Origin: Candidatus Sumerlaeia bacterium
Lineage (GTDB): Bacteria; Sumerlaeota; Sumerlaeia; SLMS01; JAHLLQ01
NCBI GenBank assembly: GCA_019634695.1
Contig: JAHCAW010000032.1
Location: 1 to 46,139, forward strand
Direction of reading: 5' to 3'
DNA length: 46,139 nt
The notes beneath the pieces were generated by a model that was not told the DNA's origin, searched no databases, and was given only the letters and a program-made list of their open reading frames with translations. This document shows positions 1 through 9,177 of the stretch, piece after piece (positions within the stretch are counted from its first letter, which is position 1; every line of letters begins with the position of its first letter). The position numbers and the translations under genes were made by a program.

Positions 1-177
1 CGACACTTCCGCAGCCTGATGCCGCTGTCTCAAGAGGCGCGGAAGCCGATCTTTCACCTGAGACCGGCCGACGGGGCTCTCGGTGCGCATCAGTTGGCGG
101 CGCAATCGGCCGGTCGGGATTTCGAACTGCTGGCGCGGAAGATCGCCGGCAATATCGGCTTGTCCGTTCCAACTTGA
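1..177 (+). CDS. C-terminal fragment of an upstream protein, possibly AddB
   Basis: Reading from base 1 gives 58 codons ending in TGA at 175-177, and the 5' part lies outside the window. The fragment has no recognisable motif; it ends with FELLARKIAGNIGLSVPT. The gap to the next start codon is only 19 bases on the same strand, so the two genes are probably cotranscribed. Because addB usually lies directly upstream of addA, the AddB nuclease subunit is the natural candidate. That rests on position only; the residues here do not prove it. Confidence 0.5.
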   Translation, partial: RHFRSLMPLSQEARKPIFHLRPADGALGAHQLAAQSAGRDFELLARKIAGNIGLSVPT

Positions 178-196
178 TGCGCGTTCCCGCAAGTCC

Positions 197-3100
197 ATGC
201 GGCTCCGATTACTCGATGACGGCAGGCGACCATTGACTCCCGGACCGTCACGTTCAACGTCGCTGTCGTGGACGCCGTCGCAGCGGCAGGCGATCGAGGC
301 GCGCGGGCAGAATCTGCTGGTGAACGCCGGGGCGGGGGCGGGCAAGACGGCCGTGCTGGTGGAGCGCGTGCTGCGGCTGGTGACCGATCCGGACCGGCCG
401 GTGTCGATCGAGAACATGCTGATCGTGACGTTCACGCGGGCGGCGGCGGGCGAGATGCGCCACCGACTGGCGGAGAAGCTGCGCGAGGCGCTGACGGCGG
501 CGCTCGACGGCGATGCGTCGGCGGACCGCGTGCGGCTGCTGCAAGGGCAGATCACGGTGCTGCCGCGCGCGCCGATTTCGACGCTCGACAGCTTCTGCCT
601 GCGCGTGCTGCGCGACTCCTCAGAGGCGGTCGGCCTGCCGCCGGACTTCGACCTGATGGACGAGGAGGAGGCGGCGCTGGTGCGCAGCGAGATGATCGAC
701 GAGGCGCTCGAGGAGGTGCTGAACGATCGCGAGCAGGGGCCGGCGCTGGTGCAGGTGCTGGAGCAGATTTCGCCGGCGATGGGATTGACGCTGGTGGCGG
801 ACACGGTGCGGCGGTTGCACCAGTTTCTGGACTCGCTGGCGGATCCGCAGGACTTCGTGCGGGGGGCCCTCGAGGAACTCGAGGAGGCGTCCGATTCGTC
901 GCGGCCGCTGGACGAGACGGCCCTCGGGCGGCGCGTGCGCCGGGCGGTGGTGGAGCCGGTGGCCGAGGCGGTCGCGGCGTGCGATCGCCTGCTCGCGGCC
1001 TGTCCGGCCAGCAGCCTGACGCTTGGATGGACGAAGCGCTATCGCGAGGAGCTGGCGGAGCGGCGCGCGGCGTTGCAGGAGTTTCTGGCGAACGCGCCGG
1101 CGGGCGCGTTGCTGCCGGACTTCGGTGCGCTGCTGAAGGCGCCGCGGCGCGCGGGGCTGGGGAAGAACCCCGGCATGGGCGACGTCGAACTGCACGCGCA
1201 AGGGGCGCGGCTGAAGGAGCAACTCGAGCACCTGGCGGAGCGGCTGGGCAAGTGGGGCACGCAGACGAGCCTCGAGGGCCTTCGCGCCGAGGCGGCCTCG
1301 ACGCTGCCCTTCGCGCGCCTGTTCCTGCAACGCCTGGGCCTCGACACGATCGAGCGCCTGCTGGAGCATCACCTCGCGCTGCGCCGGTTGACCTTCGCGC
1401 AGGTGCAGCGCCTGACGCTGCGCATGCTGCTGGACGATGCGGGCGCGCCGACCGACATCGCGCGGCGCTTGCAGGGCGACTACGAGCATGTGCTGGTCGA
1501 CGAGTTCCAGGACGTCAACGAGTTGCAGGCGCGGTTGCTGCGGGCAGTGGCGCGGCCGGGCGGCAAGCGCGGCACGCCCGACGCCAACCTGTTCGTCGTC
1601 GGTGACGTGAAGCAGTCGATCTACGGTTTTCGACAGGCGGACCCGCTCCAGTTCCAAGGCCTGTATGCGACGTATCGCGACTACAGCCCGAAGAAGACGG
1701 CGCAACCGGGCGCGCGGATCGACCTGCCGGAGAACTTCCGCAGCACGCCGCCGCTGCTGCGCGAGTTGAACGCGATCTTCCTCGAGCTGTTCTCGCCGCG
1801 CATCGGGCAGGTGCTCTATGACGAGCATCATGCGTTCGTGCCGGGCCGCAGCGAACCCGAGGCGGTGACCGCGCCCTGCCTGAACGTGCACATTCTCGAG
1901 GGTGAGGAGTCCGACGACGAGGATGCGGAGGTGCTGGACGCGGACGAGCGCGAGGCGGCCGCGGTGGCGCGACTGATCGCGGAGTCGGGCTTCGCGCCGG
2001 GCGAGACGGCCGTGCTGGTGCGCTCGGGGCGCGGCTATGCGACGAAACTGGTCGAGGCCTTCCAGCGCGCCGGGCTGCCGTTCCACACGCAGGAGTCGAT
2101 CGGCTTTCTGGCGCAGCAGGAGGTGATGGATGTGCTGGCGTTGCTGCGCACGATCGACAACCCGTACCGCGAGGTGGAGTTGATCGGTTGCCTGCGCGGG
2201 CCGGCCGCGGAGTGGAACGAGGACGAGGTGGCGATGCTGCGATTGCGCGACCGAGGCGGGCGCCTGTTCGACAGCCTGCGCGGGGCGGCCGACGACGAGC
2301 AGGATCCGATTCGCGGGAAGGCCGCCGCCTTCCTGGTGCGGCTGGCCGCATGGCAGCACGCCGTGCGCCGCGAGAGCATGGGGGTCTTCTTCGGCCGGCT
2401 GTACGAGGAGTTGCTGCTGCGCGAGCGCGTCGCCACGCTGCCGCACGGCGACCAGCGCACGCACAATCTGGAGTACCTGCACCGGCGCGCCGTGCAGTTC
2501 GACTCGTTCCGCCGCAAGGGGCTCGCGCAGTTCCTCGGCTTCCTCGACGATCTGATGGAGCGCGGCGAGGACCTGGGCACGCCGGCGGCCGTGGCGGCCA
2601 ACGCCGACGTGGTGCGCATCATGACGATGCACAAGAGCAAGGGGCTCCAGTTCCCGCTCGTGGTGCTGCCGTTCCTGTCGAAGCGGTTCAACCTGGCGGA
2701 TGCGCGCGCGCAGGTGCTGTGGGATGCACGCGCGGGCTTTGGCGTGGGCTATCTGCCCGGTCGGCGCTATGGCAGCTCGCGCCTGTCCGTGACGCGGGAG
2801 ATGCTGGTGGACACCATCGAGGACCGCTCGCGGTCGGAGGAAATGCGGTTGCTCTACGTGGCGATGACGCGCGCGAAGGAGCGGCTGGTGCTGACCGGGA
2901 CAATGAAGAAATCCGCCGAGAAGGTGGAAAAAGTTATTCTAGAAACTGGCCTCGGGCGGGACGATGCCGTCGCGCGGTCGCAGTCCTTCCTGGCGTGGGT
3001 GCTGATGGGGCTGGCCGCTAGGCCCGAGATGGGCGAATTGGCGGCGAGCGGACTCGCGACGAATCGTGCCGGCACATGGGCGGTGCGTCTCGATCCGGCG

Positions 3101-4033
3101 CCGACGATTGTCCCGACGGCAATCGACGACCGAGCCGACCGCGACGCGGTCGCGCGGCTGGAAGCAATGCTGCCGGAGTTGGGGCGAACCTTCGAGCGCG
3201 TCGCGCGCCTCGACGACTTGACCGCACCGGTGGCGATCCGCGCGAAGGTTTCGGCCACGGAAGCCAAGCGCGCGTTCGAGGCGTTGCATTCGCCGGACAA
3301 TCCACCGGCCGCGCCGCGCGGGCGCACCCGCCGCCGCACGAAGGACCTGCCCGACTGGTGGCCGACGGCGCTGACCCCGGAGCAGGAGTCCGGCGGCGCG
3401 CACCGCGGCACGCTGACGCATCGACTGTGTGCGCTGGTGGACCTCGAGGCCCTGGCCGCCGGCGCGACGGTCGCCGAGGAACTCGAGCGCCTGGTCGCCC
3501 GCCGCTTCTTCAGCGAAGCCGACGCCGCCCGCATTCCGATCTCCGACGTCCAGCGCTTCTTCGCCTCGCCCGGCCTGGGGGCCCGGGTGCTGGCCGCGCG
3601 TGCCACGGCGCGGCGCGAAGTGCCTTTCACGATCCGCATCTCCCCCACCGAACTGGGCGAACCGACCGTGGCCGACGCAGGATGGATCGTCTTCCAAGGG
3701 ATGGTGGACCTGTTGTTCGAGGAACCGGACCCCGACGCCGGGGGGCGTCGGCTGGTGCTGGTGGACTTCAAGACCGACCGCTGGGACGGCACGACGACCG
3801 GCATGGAGAGCCTGGAACGGGCCTACACGCCGCAGATTGGCCTGTACCGTCTGGGGATCGAGCGGGCCCTCGGCCGCCCCGTCGAGGAGGCGTGGTTGCA
3901 TTTCCTGTCCGGGAACGTATCGCTGCACGTCACCGAGGGCGGGCGGCCGGAGGACTGGCGCCCGTGGCTGGCCGCGGCCTGCCTGCTGCCCTCCGCCGAC
4001 GGCGCGAATGCGGACCCGCAAGGGCGCCGTTGA
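197..4033 (+). CDS. addA: AddA-type UvrD-family helicase/nuclease
   Basis: A 1278-residue protein that should process double-strand DNA ends for RecA-dependent repair as the helicase-nuclease subunit of an AddAB (RexAB) complex. It has all superfamily 1A helicase motifs in order: the Q motif WTPSQRQAIEARG, Walker A GAGAGKT (45-51), Walker B DEFQD (435-439), VVGDVKQSIYGFRQAD, LPENFRS, TMHKSKGLQFP and LLYVAMTRAKERL. The C-terminus carries a PD-(D/E)XK nuclease with VDFKTD (Asp1190, Lys1192) and the following YTPQIGLYRLG, typical of AddA and RecB. ATG 197 is chosen because it follows the upstream stop closely; a longer reading from 83 would overlap that gene by 95 bases, and TTG 233 is a shorter alternative. 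No clear Shine-Dalgarno sequence is visible. The length fits AddA (about 1200). Confidence 0.93.
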   Translation: MRLRLLDDGRRPLTPGPSRSTSLSWTPSQRQAIEARGQNLLVNAGAGAGKTAVLVERVLRLVTDPDRPVSIENMLIVTFTRAAAGEMRHRLAEKLREALTAALDGDASADRVRLLQGQITVLPRAPISTLDSFCLRVLRDSSEAVGLPPDFDLMDEEEAALVRSEMIDEALEEVLNDREQGPALVQVLEQISPAMGLTLVADTVRRLHQFLDSLADPQDFVRGALEELEEASDSSRPLDETALGRRVRRAVVEPVAEAVAACDRLLAACPASSLTLGWTKRYREELAERRAALQEFLANAPAGALLPDFGALLKAPRRAGLGKNPGMGDVELHAQGARLKEQLEHLAERLGKWGTQTSLEGLRAEAASTLPFARLFLQRLGLDTIERLLEHHLALRRLTFAQVQRLTLRMLLDDAGAPTDIARRLQGDYEHVLVDEFQDVNELQARLLRAVARPGGKRGTPDANLFVVGDVKQSIYGFRQADPLQFQGLYATYRDYSPKKTAQPGARIDLPENFRSTPPLLRELNAIFLELFSPRIGQVLYDEHHAFVPGRSEPEAVTAPCLNVHILEGEESDDEDAEVLDADEREAAAVARLIAESGFAPGETAVLVRSGRGYATKLVEAFQRAGLPFHTQESIGFLAQQEVMDVLALLRTIDNPYREVELIGCLRGPAAEWNEDEVAMLRLRDRGGRLFDSLRGAADDEQDPIRGKAAAFLVRLAAWQHAVRRESMGVFFGRLYEELLLRERVATLPHGDQRTHNLEYLHRRAVQFDSFRRKGLAQFLGFLDDLMERGEDLGTPAAVAANADVVRIMTMHKSKGLQFPLVVLPFLSKRFNLADARAQVLWDARAGFGVGYLPGRRYGSSRLSVTREMLVDTIEDRSRSEEMRLLYVAMTRAKERLVLTGTMKKSAEKVEKVILETGLGRDDAVARSQSFLAWVLMGLAARPEMGELAASGLATNRAGTWAVRLDPAPTIVPTAIDDRADRDAVARLEAMLPELGRTFERVARLDDLTAPVAIRAKVSATEAKRAFEALHSPDNPPAAPRGRTRRRTKDLPDWWPTALTPEQESGGAHRGTLTHRLCALVDLEALAAGATVAEELERLVARRFFSEADAARIPISDVQRFFASPGLGARVLAARATARREVPFTIRISPTELGEPTVADAGWIVFQGMVDLLFEEPDPDAGGRRLVLVDFKTDRWDGTTTGMESLERAYTPQIGLYRLGIERALGRPVEEAWLHFLSGNVSLHVTEGGRPEDWRPWLAAACLLPSADGANADPQGRR

Positions 4034-4212
4034 CGGCCTTGGGGCGATGGACCGACGCTTGCCGACAGCGGAGCCTGTCCCGCCAGACGACCCACGGGAG
4101 CGCGGATGCCAACAGGGGCGAGACGCAACGCCGGCAGGCGTGGACGGACCCCGACGGGCCTGCGACAAAGTGAACACGCCCGCGGAGGGCCCTCCCGACG
4201 AGCCCCGAGGCT

Positions 4213-4390
4213 GTTAACTGTGGCTCGGGCGTCTCGCCCGAGTTCGGGGGATCCGGCCAAACAGTATCCGGCTCAGGCCCCAAGGCAGCCTTCCGAAAAC
4301 CATCGGCGAGCGAGTCGGCCTAGGCTTCAGGACTGCAAACGTGCGCGTGGCGTGGCGGAACTCGGGCGAGACGCCCGAGCCACAGTTTTA
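4213..4390. repeat. 178-bp element with hairpin-forming terminal inverted repeats (copy A)
   Basis: This fills most of the 387-base gap between addA and the next gene. It begins GTTAACTGTGG and ends CCACAGTTTTA. Just inside each end is a short palindrome: CTCGGGCGTCTCGCCCGAG on the left and its exact reverse complement on the right. Each end can therefore fold alone, or the two ends can pair with each other. A second copy lies at 18566-18740. There is no transposase gene inside. The rest of the gap (4034-4212 and 4391-4420) shows nothing recognisable. A MITE-like or REP/BIME-like element is the best description. Confidence 0.75.
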
Positions 4391-4420
4391 CCGTCTGCCG
4401 TCCGCGGCGCGTCTGTCCGG

Positions 4421-6628
4421 ATGCTGCCGTTCGTTTACGTCCTGGCGCTTCTGTTCGTGGCGGTCCGATTCGCCCCGGCGGAGTCGGCGCTCTACGTCGC
4501 CGATCCAGCCGCCGATGCCATCTATCGCGTGGTGCCGGGCCGGACGCCGGCGGATGCGCCGGAGTTCGTCAGCGGCCGCACGACGGTGCGGGCCCACCGG
4601 GCCGCCTTCCTCAACAGCCGCGAACTGGTCTTCTCCGCCGAAACGTCGGACCTGCTGGTGTGGTTCGACCTGACGAGCGGTGCCCTGCGCGAGATCGCCG
4701 CGTCGCCGGCCGGCATGCGCCTGCTGGCGTTGGATGCCGGGCCGGAAGAGGGCACGGTGTCGGCGTTGTACGGAGCGGCCGATGGGCGGGTGGAATTGTG
4801 GGAAGGCCGTCGCCGCGGCGACGACGCGTGGGACTTCGCGACGACGGGCCTTGCGGTGCGCCGCGATCCCGAAGTGGCGACGCACGGCGCCGCGGTGCTG
4901 GGGCTGGGCGGCGGGCGGTTCGTGGTGTTCGTGGACGGGGCGGTCGAGGACGAGTTGGTCGTTCTGGCGCGCGAGACGCCGCGGGCACCGATCGCGGTGC
5001 AGGCGACGCTGGATCATCCGGTGACGCTGGCACGGTTTCCGGGCGAGGCGGCCTGGGTGGCGTATCCGCTCGACGGCGCCGGCACGAGCGCGACGCTTTA
5101 CGACCATGCGGGGGCGGCGGTGCGCCGGTTGTCTCTCGACTGGATCGAGGACCAACTGGGCTGGGCGCGCTTTGCGGATTCGGAAAGTCGGGAGGCCGGT
5201 TCGCTGGCGGATGCGGTGGTGGTTCCGCCGCTGCCGTTGCCGATGGATGCGGCGGGCAGCGCGTTGCGGCGCGTCGATCTGCGCTGGCGACTGTTCCATC
5301 CTCTGCGCGGCGGCATCTACTGGGCGGACGAGCAGGGCCGGCTGCGCACGCGCGAGTGCGTGCTGGAGCGCGGCGCCGGGCCGGGCTTCGAGATGATCCG
5401 TGATCTGGTGGCGGCGCCCGATGGCACGCTGTACGTGCTCGACGGCATGCTCGAGCCTCTGCGCGTGGTGCGGGTCGATCCGGCCAGCGGCGACCGGCGC
5501 GTGGTGGCGCTGCTGCCGGCGGATCGTTCGTACGATCTGATGCGCGGCGAGCCGGACGGCGCGCTGCTGCTGCCGCGTGTCGAGCGCCGGCAGGAGACCG
5601 TCAGCGAGAACGGCGCGCCGGTCACCCGCGTGATCGAGTATCAGGTGTTCGATCGTCTGCGGCTCGCCGACGACCCGTCGAGCGCGGTGCTCGAGGTGGC
5701 GTTCGCGTCGCAGCGCGTGCGGCGCCTGCTCGACTTCGACGTCGAGGAGGCAGGCACGCCGCAGGTGCTGCTCGAGGTCGGCGAGGGCGTGCGCGTGGCG
5801 CGCGTCGAGGCGGATCGGCTGGCGCCGACGCCTGCCCTGCAATTCATGGGCGGGATGATGGAGTTTCTGGAAGGGACGGACGAGGAGTCGCCGCCGACGT
5901 ATCGGGGCACGGTGCTGTATCCGCCCGACTGCTCGCCGGCGCGGCCGCAACGCCTGCGCGTGGCGATTCACGCGTTGCAGCGACGCCCGGGACTCGATGG
6001 CCTGCACACGATCGTGGTCACGGCGCCCGACGGGCGCACGCGCTTCGAGATTCCCGTGCAGGAGCCCTTCCATGAATGGTACGTGTGGGAGGGCACGGTG
6101 GGCTGGCGCGAGACGGTGCTGGTGCCGATTCCGGAATCGCTGGTCGTGACGGGCGCGTGGACCGTCGAGGCCCAAGGGATGGCGAATCCCTTCCTGCAAC
6201 TGGTGGCGGGCATCGTGCCGCACCCGGCGCCGCGCGCGCGGTTCCTGGCGCTCGATCGCGACGCGGCGCCGTGGCTGTACGAGACGCATCCGCCGACGCT
6301 GGCGCGCTGGGACACGGCGAGCGGGGACCTTGCCCGCGTGACGCTGGCGCCGGCCGAGGGCGAACCGCTCGACGCCGACGATCTCAACCGCCCTTCGCAA
6401 CTGGTGCTCTCGCCCGAGGGCACGACGGCATGGATCGGGCTCTTCGAGCGCCCGATGGTGATCGAGCTGGATCGCACCACCGGTGCGGCGCGCGTCGTGA
6501 TGTCCCGCCGGCCGGGCCAGATCGACGAGCGCCTGCTCGACATGAGCCGCACGAGCCACCTGCGCCTCGCGGTCGGGCCGCTCGCCCCGCTTGCCGATCC
6601 GGGCGGATGGGCGTTTGATGCGAAGTGA
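4421..6628 (+). CDS. Secreted propeller-like protein, paralogue 1 of 3
   Basis: A 735-residue protein of unknown function. Residues 1-22 form a signal peptide (MLPFVYVLALLFVAVRFAPA), so it should be exported. The mature part opens LYVADPAADAIYRV and has a similar strand pattern near 337-368 (LYVLDGMLEPLRVVRVDP), which looks like beta-propeller blades of the NHL/SMP-30 sort. The C-terminus contains QLVLSPEGTTAWIGLFE. Two homologues follow in tandem. The frame stays open upstream through the repeat element, but ATG 4421 is preferred because it places the signal peptide at the N-terminus. It is the most diverged of the three. No catalytic motif is recognised. Confidence 0.8.
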   Translation: MLPFVYVLALLFVAVRFAPAESALYVADPAADAIYRVVPGRTPADAPEFVSGRTTVRAHRAAFLNSRELVFSAETSDLLVWFDLTSGALREIAASPAGMRLLALDAGPEEGTVSALYGAADGRVELWEGRRRGDDAWDFATTGLAVRRDPEVATHGAAVLGLGGGRFVVFVDGAVEDELVVLARETPRAPIAVQATLDHPVTLARFPGEAAWVAYPLDGAGTSATLYDHAGAAVRRLSLDWIEDQLGWARFADSESREAGSLADAVVVPPLPLPMDAAGSALRRVDLRWRLFHPLRGGIYWADEQGRLRTRECVLERGAGPGFEMIRDLVAAPDGTLYVLDGMLEPLRVVRVDPASGDRRVVALLPADRSYDLMRGEPDGALLLPRVERRQETVSENGAPVTRVIEYQVFDRLRLADDPSSAVLEVAFASQRVRRLLDFDVEEAGTPQVLLEVGEGVRVARVEADRLAPTPALQFMGGMMEFLEGTDEESPPTYRGTVLYPPDCSPARPQRLRVAIHALQRRPGLDGLHTIVVTAPDGRTRFEIPVQEPFHEWYVWEGTVGWRETVLVPIPESLVVTGAWTVEAQGMANPFLQLVAGIVPHPAPRARFLALDRDAAPWLYETHPPTLARWDTASGDLARVTLAPAEGEPLDADDLNRPSQLVLSPEGTTAWIGLFERPMVIELDRTTGAARVVMSRRPGQIDERLLDMSRTSHLRLAVGPLAPLADPGGWAFDAK

Positions 6629-6667
6629 TCGCCCCTCGTCACACGAATAATCGCCAGAAATACGACA

Positions 6668-6678
6668 ACAAGTTGACG
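6668..6678 (+). promoter_or_regulatory. Conserved upstream block with TTGACG, possible -35 of paralogue 2
   Basis: The block CAACAAGTTGACG ends 53 bases before the start of paralogue 2. An almost identical block, CAACAGGTTGACG, precedes paralogue 3 at a similar distance (9107-9119). TTGACG at 6673-6678 fits a sigma-70 -35 box, but the sequence 17 bases further on (CATTCC) is a poor -10. The main support is its conservation between the duplicated upstream regions. Confidence 0.35.
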
Positions 6679-6731
6679 GGCGAGACCTCGCACCCCATTC
6701 CTTGTGCAAGCTGATCTTGGGGGACACTGAC

Positions 6732-9026
6732 ATGAATCGGAGTATGGGCACAATTGCTGCAGTCTGGATGCTTGCCCTTGCCGGAACGGCGAACCCTCAG
6801 GGGGGGTCCGCCCTCTACATTGCCGACGACTACGCGGGCGCCATCTACGCACAGGACTTGGCGCAGCCGGGGACTCCCCCGGAATTGGTCACCGGCAAGA
6901 CAGCCTTTCAGGCCGAGGTTGCCGTCCTGCTGAGTGCGACCGAGTCGGTCTTCGTTCCCACACCCGGGCAGGACTGGATTCACTATCTCTACCACGTCGA
7001 CCATGCCACGGGAGCGAAGCAGCTCCTCCACACCTTCGGTCGGTTCGACCGCATCCTGGCCATGGACGCCGACGACGACAGCAATGGGGTCACCGTGCTG
7101 TTGCAACGCGATCGGAGCCTCCTGCTGGTCCGCAGCGTGCGGCCCTCGACGACCGAGCCGTGGACAACCGCCGAACCGTTCGTCGTGCGCACCTCGGCCT
7201 CCATTCCGCCGACTGGCGACGTCCTTCGGCTTGAGGAGAACCTTTATGCCATTCACTTCCTGCCGGAACCCGACGGCAACAACCTGAGGCTCTATGCGGT
7301 CGGCGACGATGGCGTCACCACCAGCACGCTGAGCACGCCCCCTCCCCACACAGCCGGCCGGTTCGCGCGCTCGGATACCGGCGAGTGGCTGCTGTATCGG
7401 CCCAATGTCGCCCCGTCCGAAGAGGCCGCGCCGTTTCACCTCTTCGACGCGTCGAACCAACAGGTCGACCTGACGGAGGAACCCGCACATCCGCTCTTCC
7501 AGCAGAGACTCCAGGCAGTCGAGTGGCGGCACTCGCTCGACGGCCTGACCGCCGTCACGCCGACCGGTATCTGGTCCGCCGACGAACCGCTGACCGACAA
7601 CCCACAGGCCGCCGAAGTCTTCTCGTTCATGACCGACGGCCGGCCCGATCCGTTGAAGGACCTGTCGGGCAGTACCGAAGTCCTGCAACTGAGCGCGGAG
7701 CAGTGGCGCGTGTTCAACCGCGTGCTCGGGCAGGTGCGCGACGTGGACGCGACGACCGGCGTTGCCGTGCCGAAGTACACGCATCAACGCGGCAGCGGCC
7801 CCGAGTTGATCGAGATCCGCGATCTGCTGGTTGGCCCCGCCGGCACGATCTTCGTCCTCGATGGTCCGCCCCGCGGGCAGCGCATCGTGCGCGTGGATCC
7901 GGCGACGGGCGACCGGGCGATCATCTTCGCGATTCCGGCGGACACTCCCGCGTTCGAGCGCTTTCTGCGCCGTCCCGACGGCAGCTTCCTGCTGGCCGCG
8001 CGCAAGATCGACACGCCGGGCAAGGCCTCGCCGACGGCGTCGCTGTTCGAGGCGGTGCCCACGCCGAACGGCCCGGCGCCCTACGCGATCGCGCATATCG
8101 ACTCGCCCTTCTACATGCCGCCGATTCTCGGCCTCGCCCGCCATCCCGGGAATGGACACGAGTACGCGTTGCTGAACCCGATCGACGCGATGCAGGTGGC
8201 GCGGCTCGAGGGCGGCCAGTTGGTCGCACGGCCGAACCTGGAGGTTGTCGGCAGCACCTTTTCGGAAACTCCGGGCATTCCTTCGGGGCGACGCGGAAAC
8301 GCGAAAGCCACCTATCCGGATACGCATCCGGCCCGGTCCTCCCGACTGCTGGTCCGAATCGTCTCGACACAGACACGATGGGATGCCGGCGAGTTGCGAA
8401 TCTTCGCGCCCAACGACGCAACGAACCTCTTCGCGCTCGTCACGGCGCCAGGCCTCTACGACACCATCCGCATCGACAACGTGGTCACGCGCGACTTCCA
8501 GGCGATTCTCGACACCTCGTCCCTCGAGAGCCTGCGCGGCGAGTGGCGCGTGTTCACGTCGGACTTCGTCGGCAACCGCCACGGCGACAACCGCCTCTCG
8601 CTGGTCGCACGCCCCGCCCCGACCGCCCGCCACATGCGCATCGCGTCCGACGGCACGTTCTGGCTGCTGCAAAGCAATCCGCCTCAGCTCAGCACCTGGA
8701 ACGACGAGACCGGCGACGTGATCGACCTGCCCTACACCTTCGAGCCGGGACTCGGTTTGCCCCAGGAAATCCGACACGCGCCGGCCGATCTCGTGCTCTC
8801 GCCCGACGGATCGAGCGCCTACATTTCCTATCTCGAGCGAAGCGTCATCGTTGGCGTGAATCTGACGGACGGCAGCACATGGATCCAATCGCCCGGCCGG
8901 CCGGTCACGATGGACGAGCGCTTCCTCGGCCTCGAGGGCGCGGCTCATTTCCGGCTCGCCGTCGGCCCGACGATCGATGCGTCGAAGGGGAGCCGGTGGA
9001 TCGTGCAGGGCGTCACTGCCCCTTAA
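6732..9026 (+). CDS. Secreted propeller-like protein, paralogue 2 of 3
   Basis: A 764-residue homologue of its two neighbours. It starts with a signal peptide (MNRSMGTIAAVWMLALAGTA) and continues ALYIADDYAGAIYAQDLAQP. Inner blade-like repeats include ILVLDGPPRG-type segments, seen here as FVLDGPPRGQRIVRVDPATG. The C-terminal block contains SNPPQLSTWNDETG, VLSPDGSSAYISYLE and VGPTIDASKGSRWIVQG and is nearly identical in paralogue 3. ATG 6732 is preceded by GGGGGA at a workable distance. The protein has no recognised active site; recognition, binding or scaffolding outside the cytoplasm is all that can be inferred. Confidence 0.82.
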   Translation: MNRSMGTIAAVWMLALAGTANPQGGSALYIADDYAGAIYAQDLAQPGTPPELVTGKTAFQAEVAVLLSATESVFVPTPGQDWIHYLYHVDHATGAKQLLHTFGRFDRILAMDADDDSNGVTVLLQRDRSLLLVRSVRPSTTEPWTTAEPFVVRTSASIPPTGDVLRLEENLYAIHFLPEPDGNNLRLYAVGDDGVTTSTLSTPPPHTAGRFARSDTGEWLLYRPNVAPSEEAAPFHLFDASNQQVDLTEEPAHPLFQQRLQAVEWRHSLDGLTAVTPTGIWSADEPLTDNPQAAEVFSFMTDGRPDPLKDLSGSTEVLQLSAEQWRVFNRVLGQVRDVDATTGVAVPKYTHQRGSGPELIEIRDLLVGPAGTIFVLDGPPRGQRIVRVDPATGDRAIIFAIPADTPAFERFLRRPDGSFLLAARKIDTPGKASPTASLFEAVPTPNGPAPYAIAHIDSPFYMPPILGLARHPGNGHEYALLNPIDAMQVARLEGGQLVARPNLEVVGSTFSETPGIPSGRRGNAKATYPDTHPARSSRLLVRIVSTQTRWDAGELRIFAPNDATNLFALVTAPGLYDTIRIDNVVTRDFQAILDTSSLESLRGEWRVFTSDFVGNRHGDNRLSLVARPAPTARHMRIASDGTFWLLQSNPPQLSTWNDETGDVIDLPYTFEPGLGLPQEIRHAPADLVLSPDGSSAYISYLERSVIVGVNLTDGSTWIQSPGRPVTMDERFLGLEGAAHFRLAVGPTIDASKGSRWIVQGVTAP

Positions 9027-9041
9027 CCGAACCTGAATGTG

Positions 9042-9059
9042 GCCACGAGCGCTCGTGGC
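9042..9059. repeat. Perfect 18-bp palindrome downstream of paralogue 2
   Basis: GCCACGAGCGCTCGTGGC is a perfect palindrome 16 bases after the stop codon of paralogue 2. It lacks a following T tract, so it is not a textbook intrinsic terminator. It may stabilise the 3' end of the transcript or belong to an interspersed palindrome family. Confidence 0.6.
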
Positions 9060-9106
9060 GCTGCAGGCCCCGGCATCGGAACGAAAAGAACTCGCCGATT
9101 TCGCCC

Positions 9107-9142
9107 CAACAGGTTGACGATTCCCGTCCGATGCGCCATGCT
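9107..9142 (+). promoter_or_regulatory. Candidate promoter of paralogue 3
   Basis: TTGACG at 9114-9119 is followed after 17 bases by CATGCT (9137-9142), which matches a -10 box at three positions. The block around the -35 is shared with the region upstream of paralogue 2. It lies about 35 bases before the start codon. Confidence 0.35.
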
Positions 9143-9177
9143 CAAGCGCGAGAATGAGGAGAGGGAGAGAATCAACC

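Noticed and set aside
4106..4420. N-terminal extension of paralogue 1 through the upstream repeat element
   Set aside because: The signal peptide begins at 4421, and the extension is translated repeat sequence (LGRDARATV).
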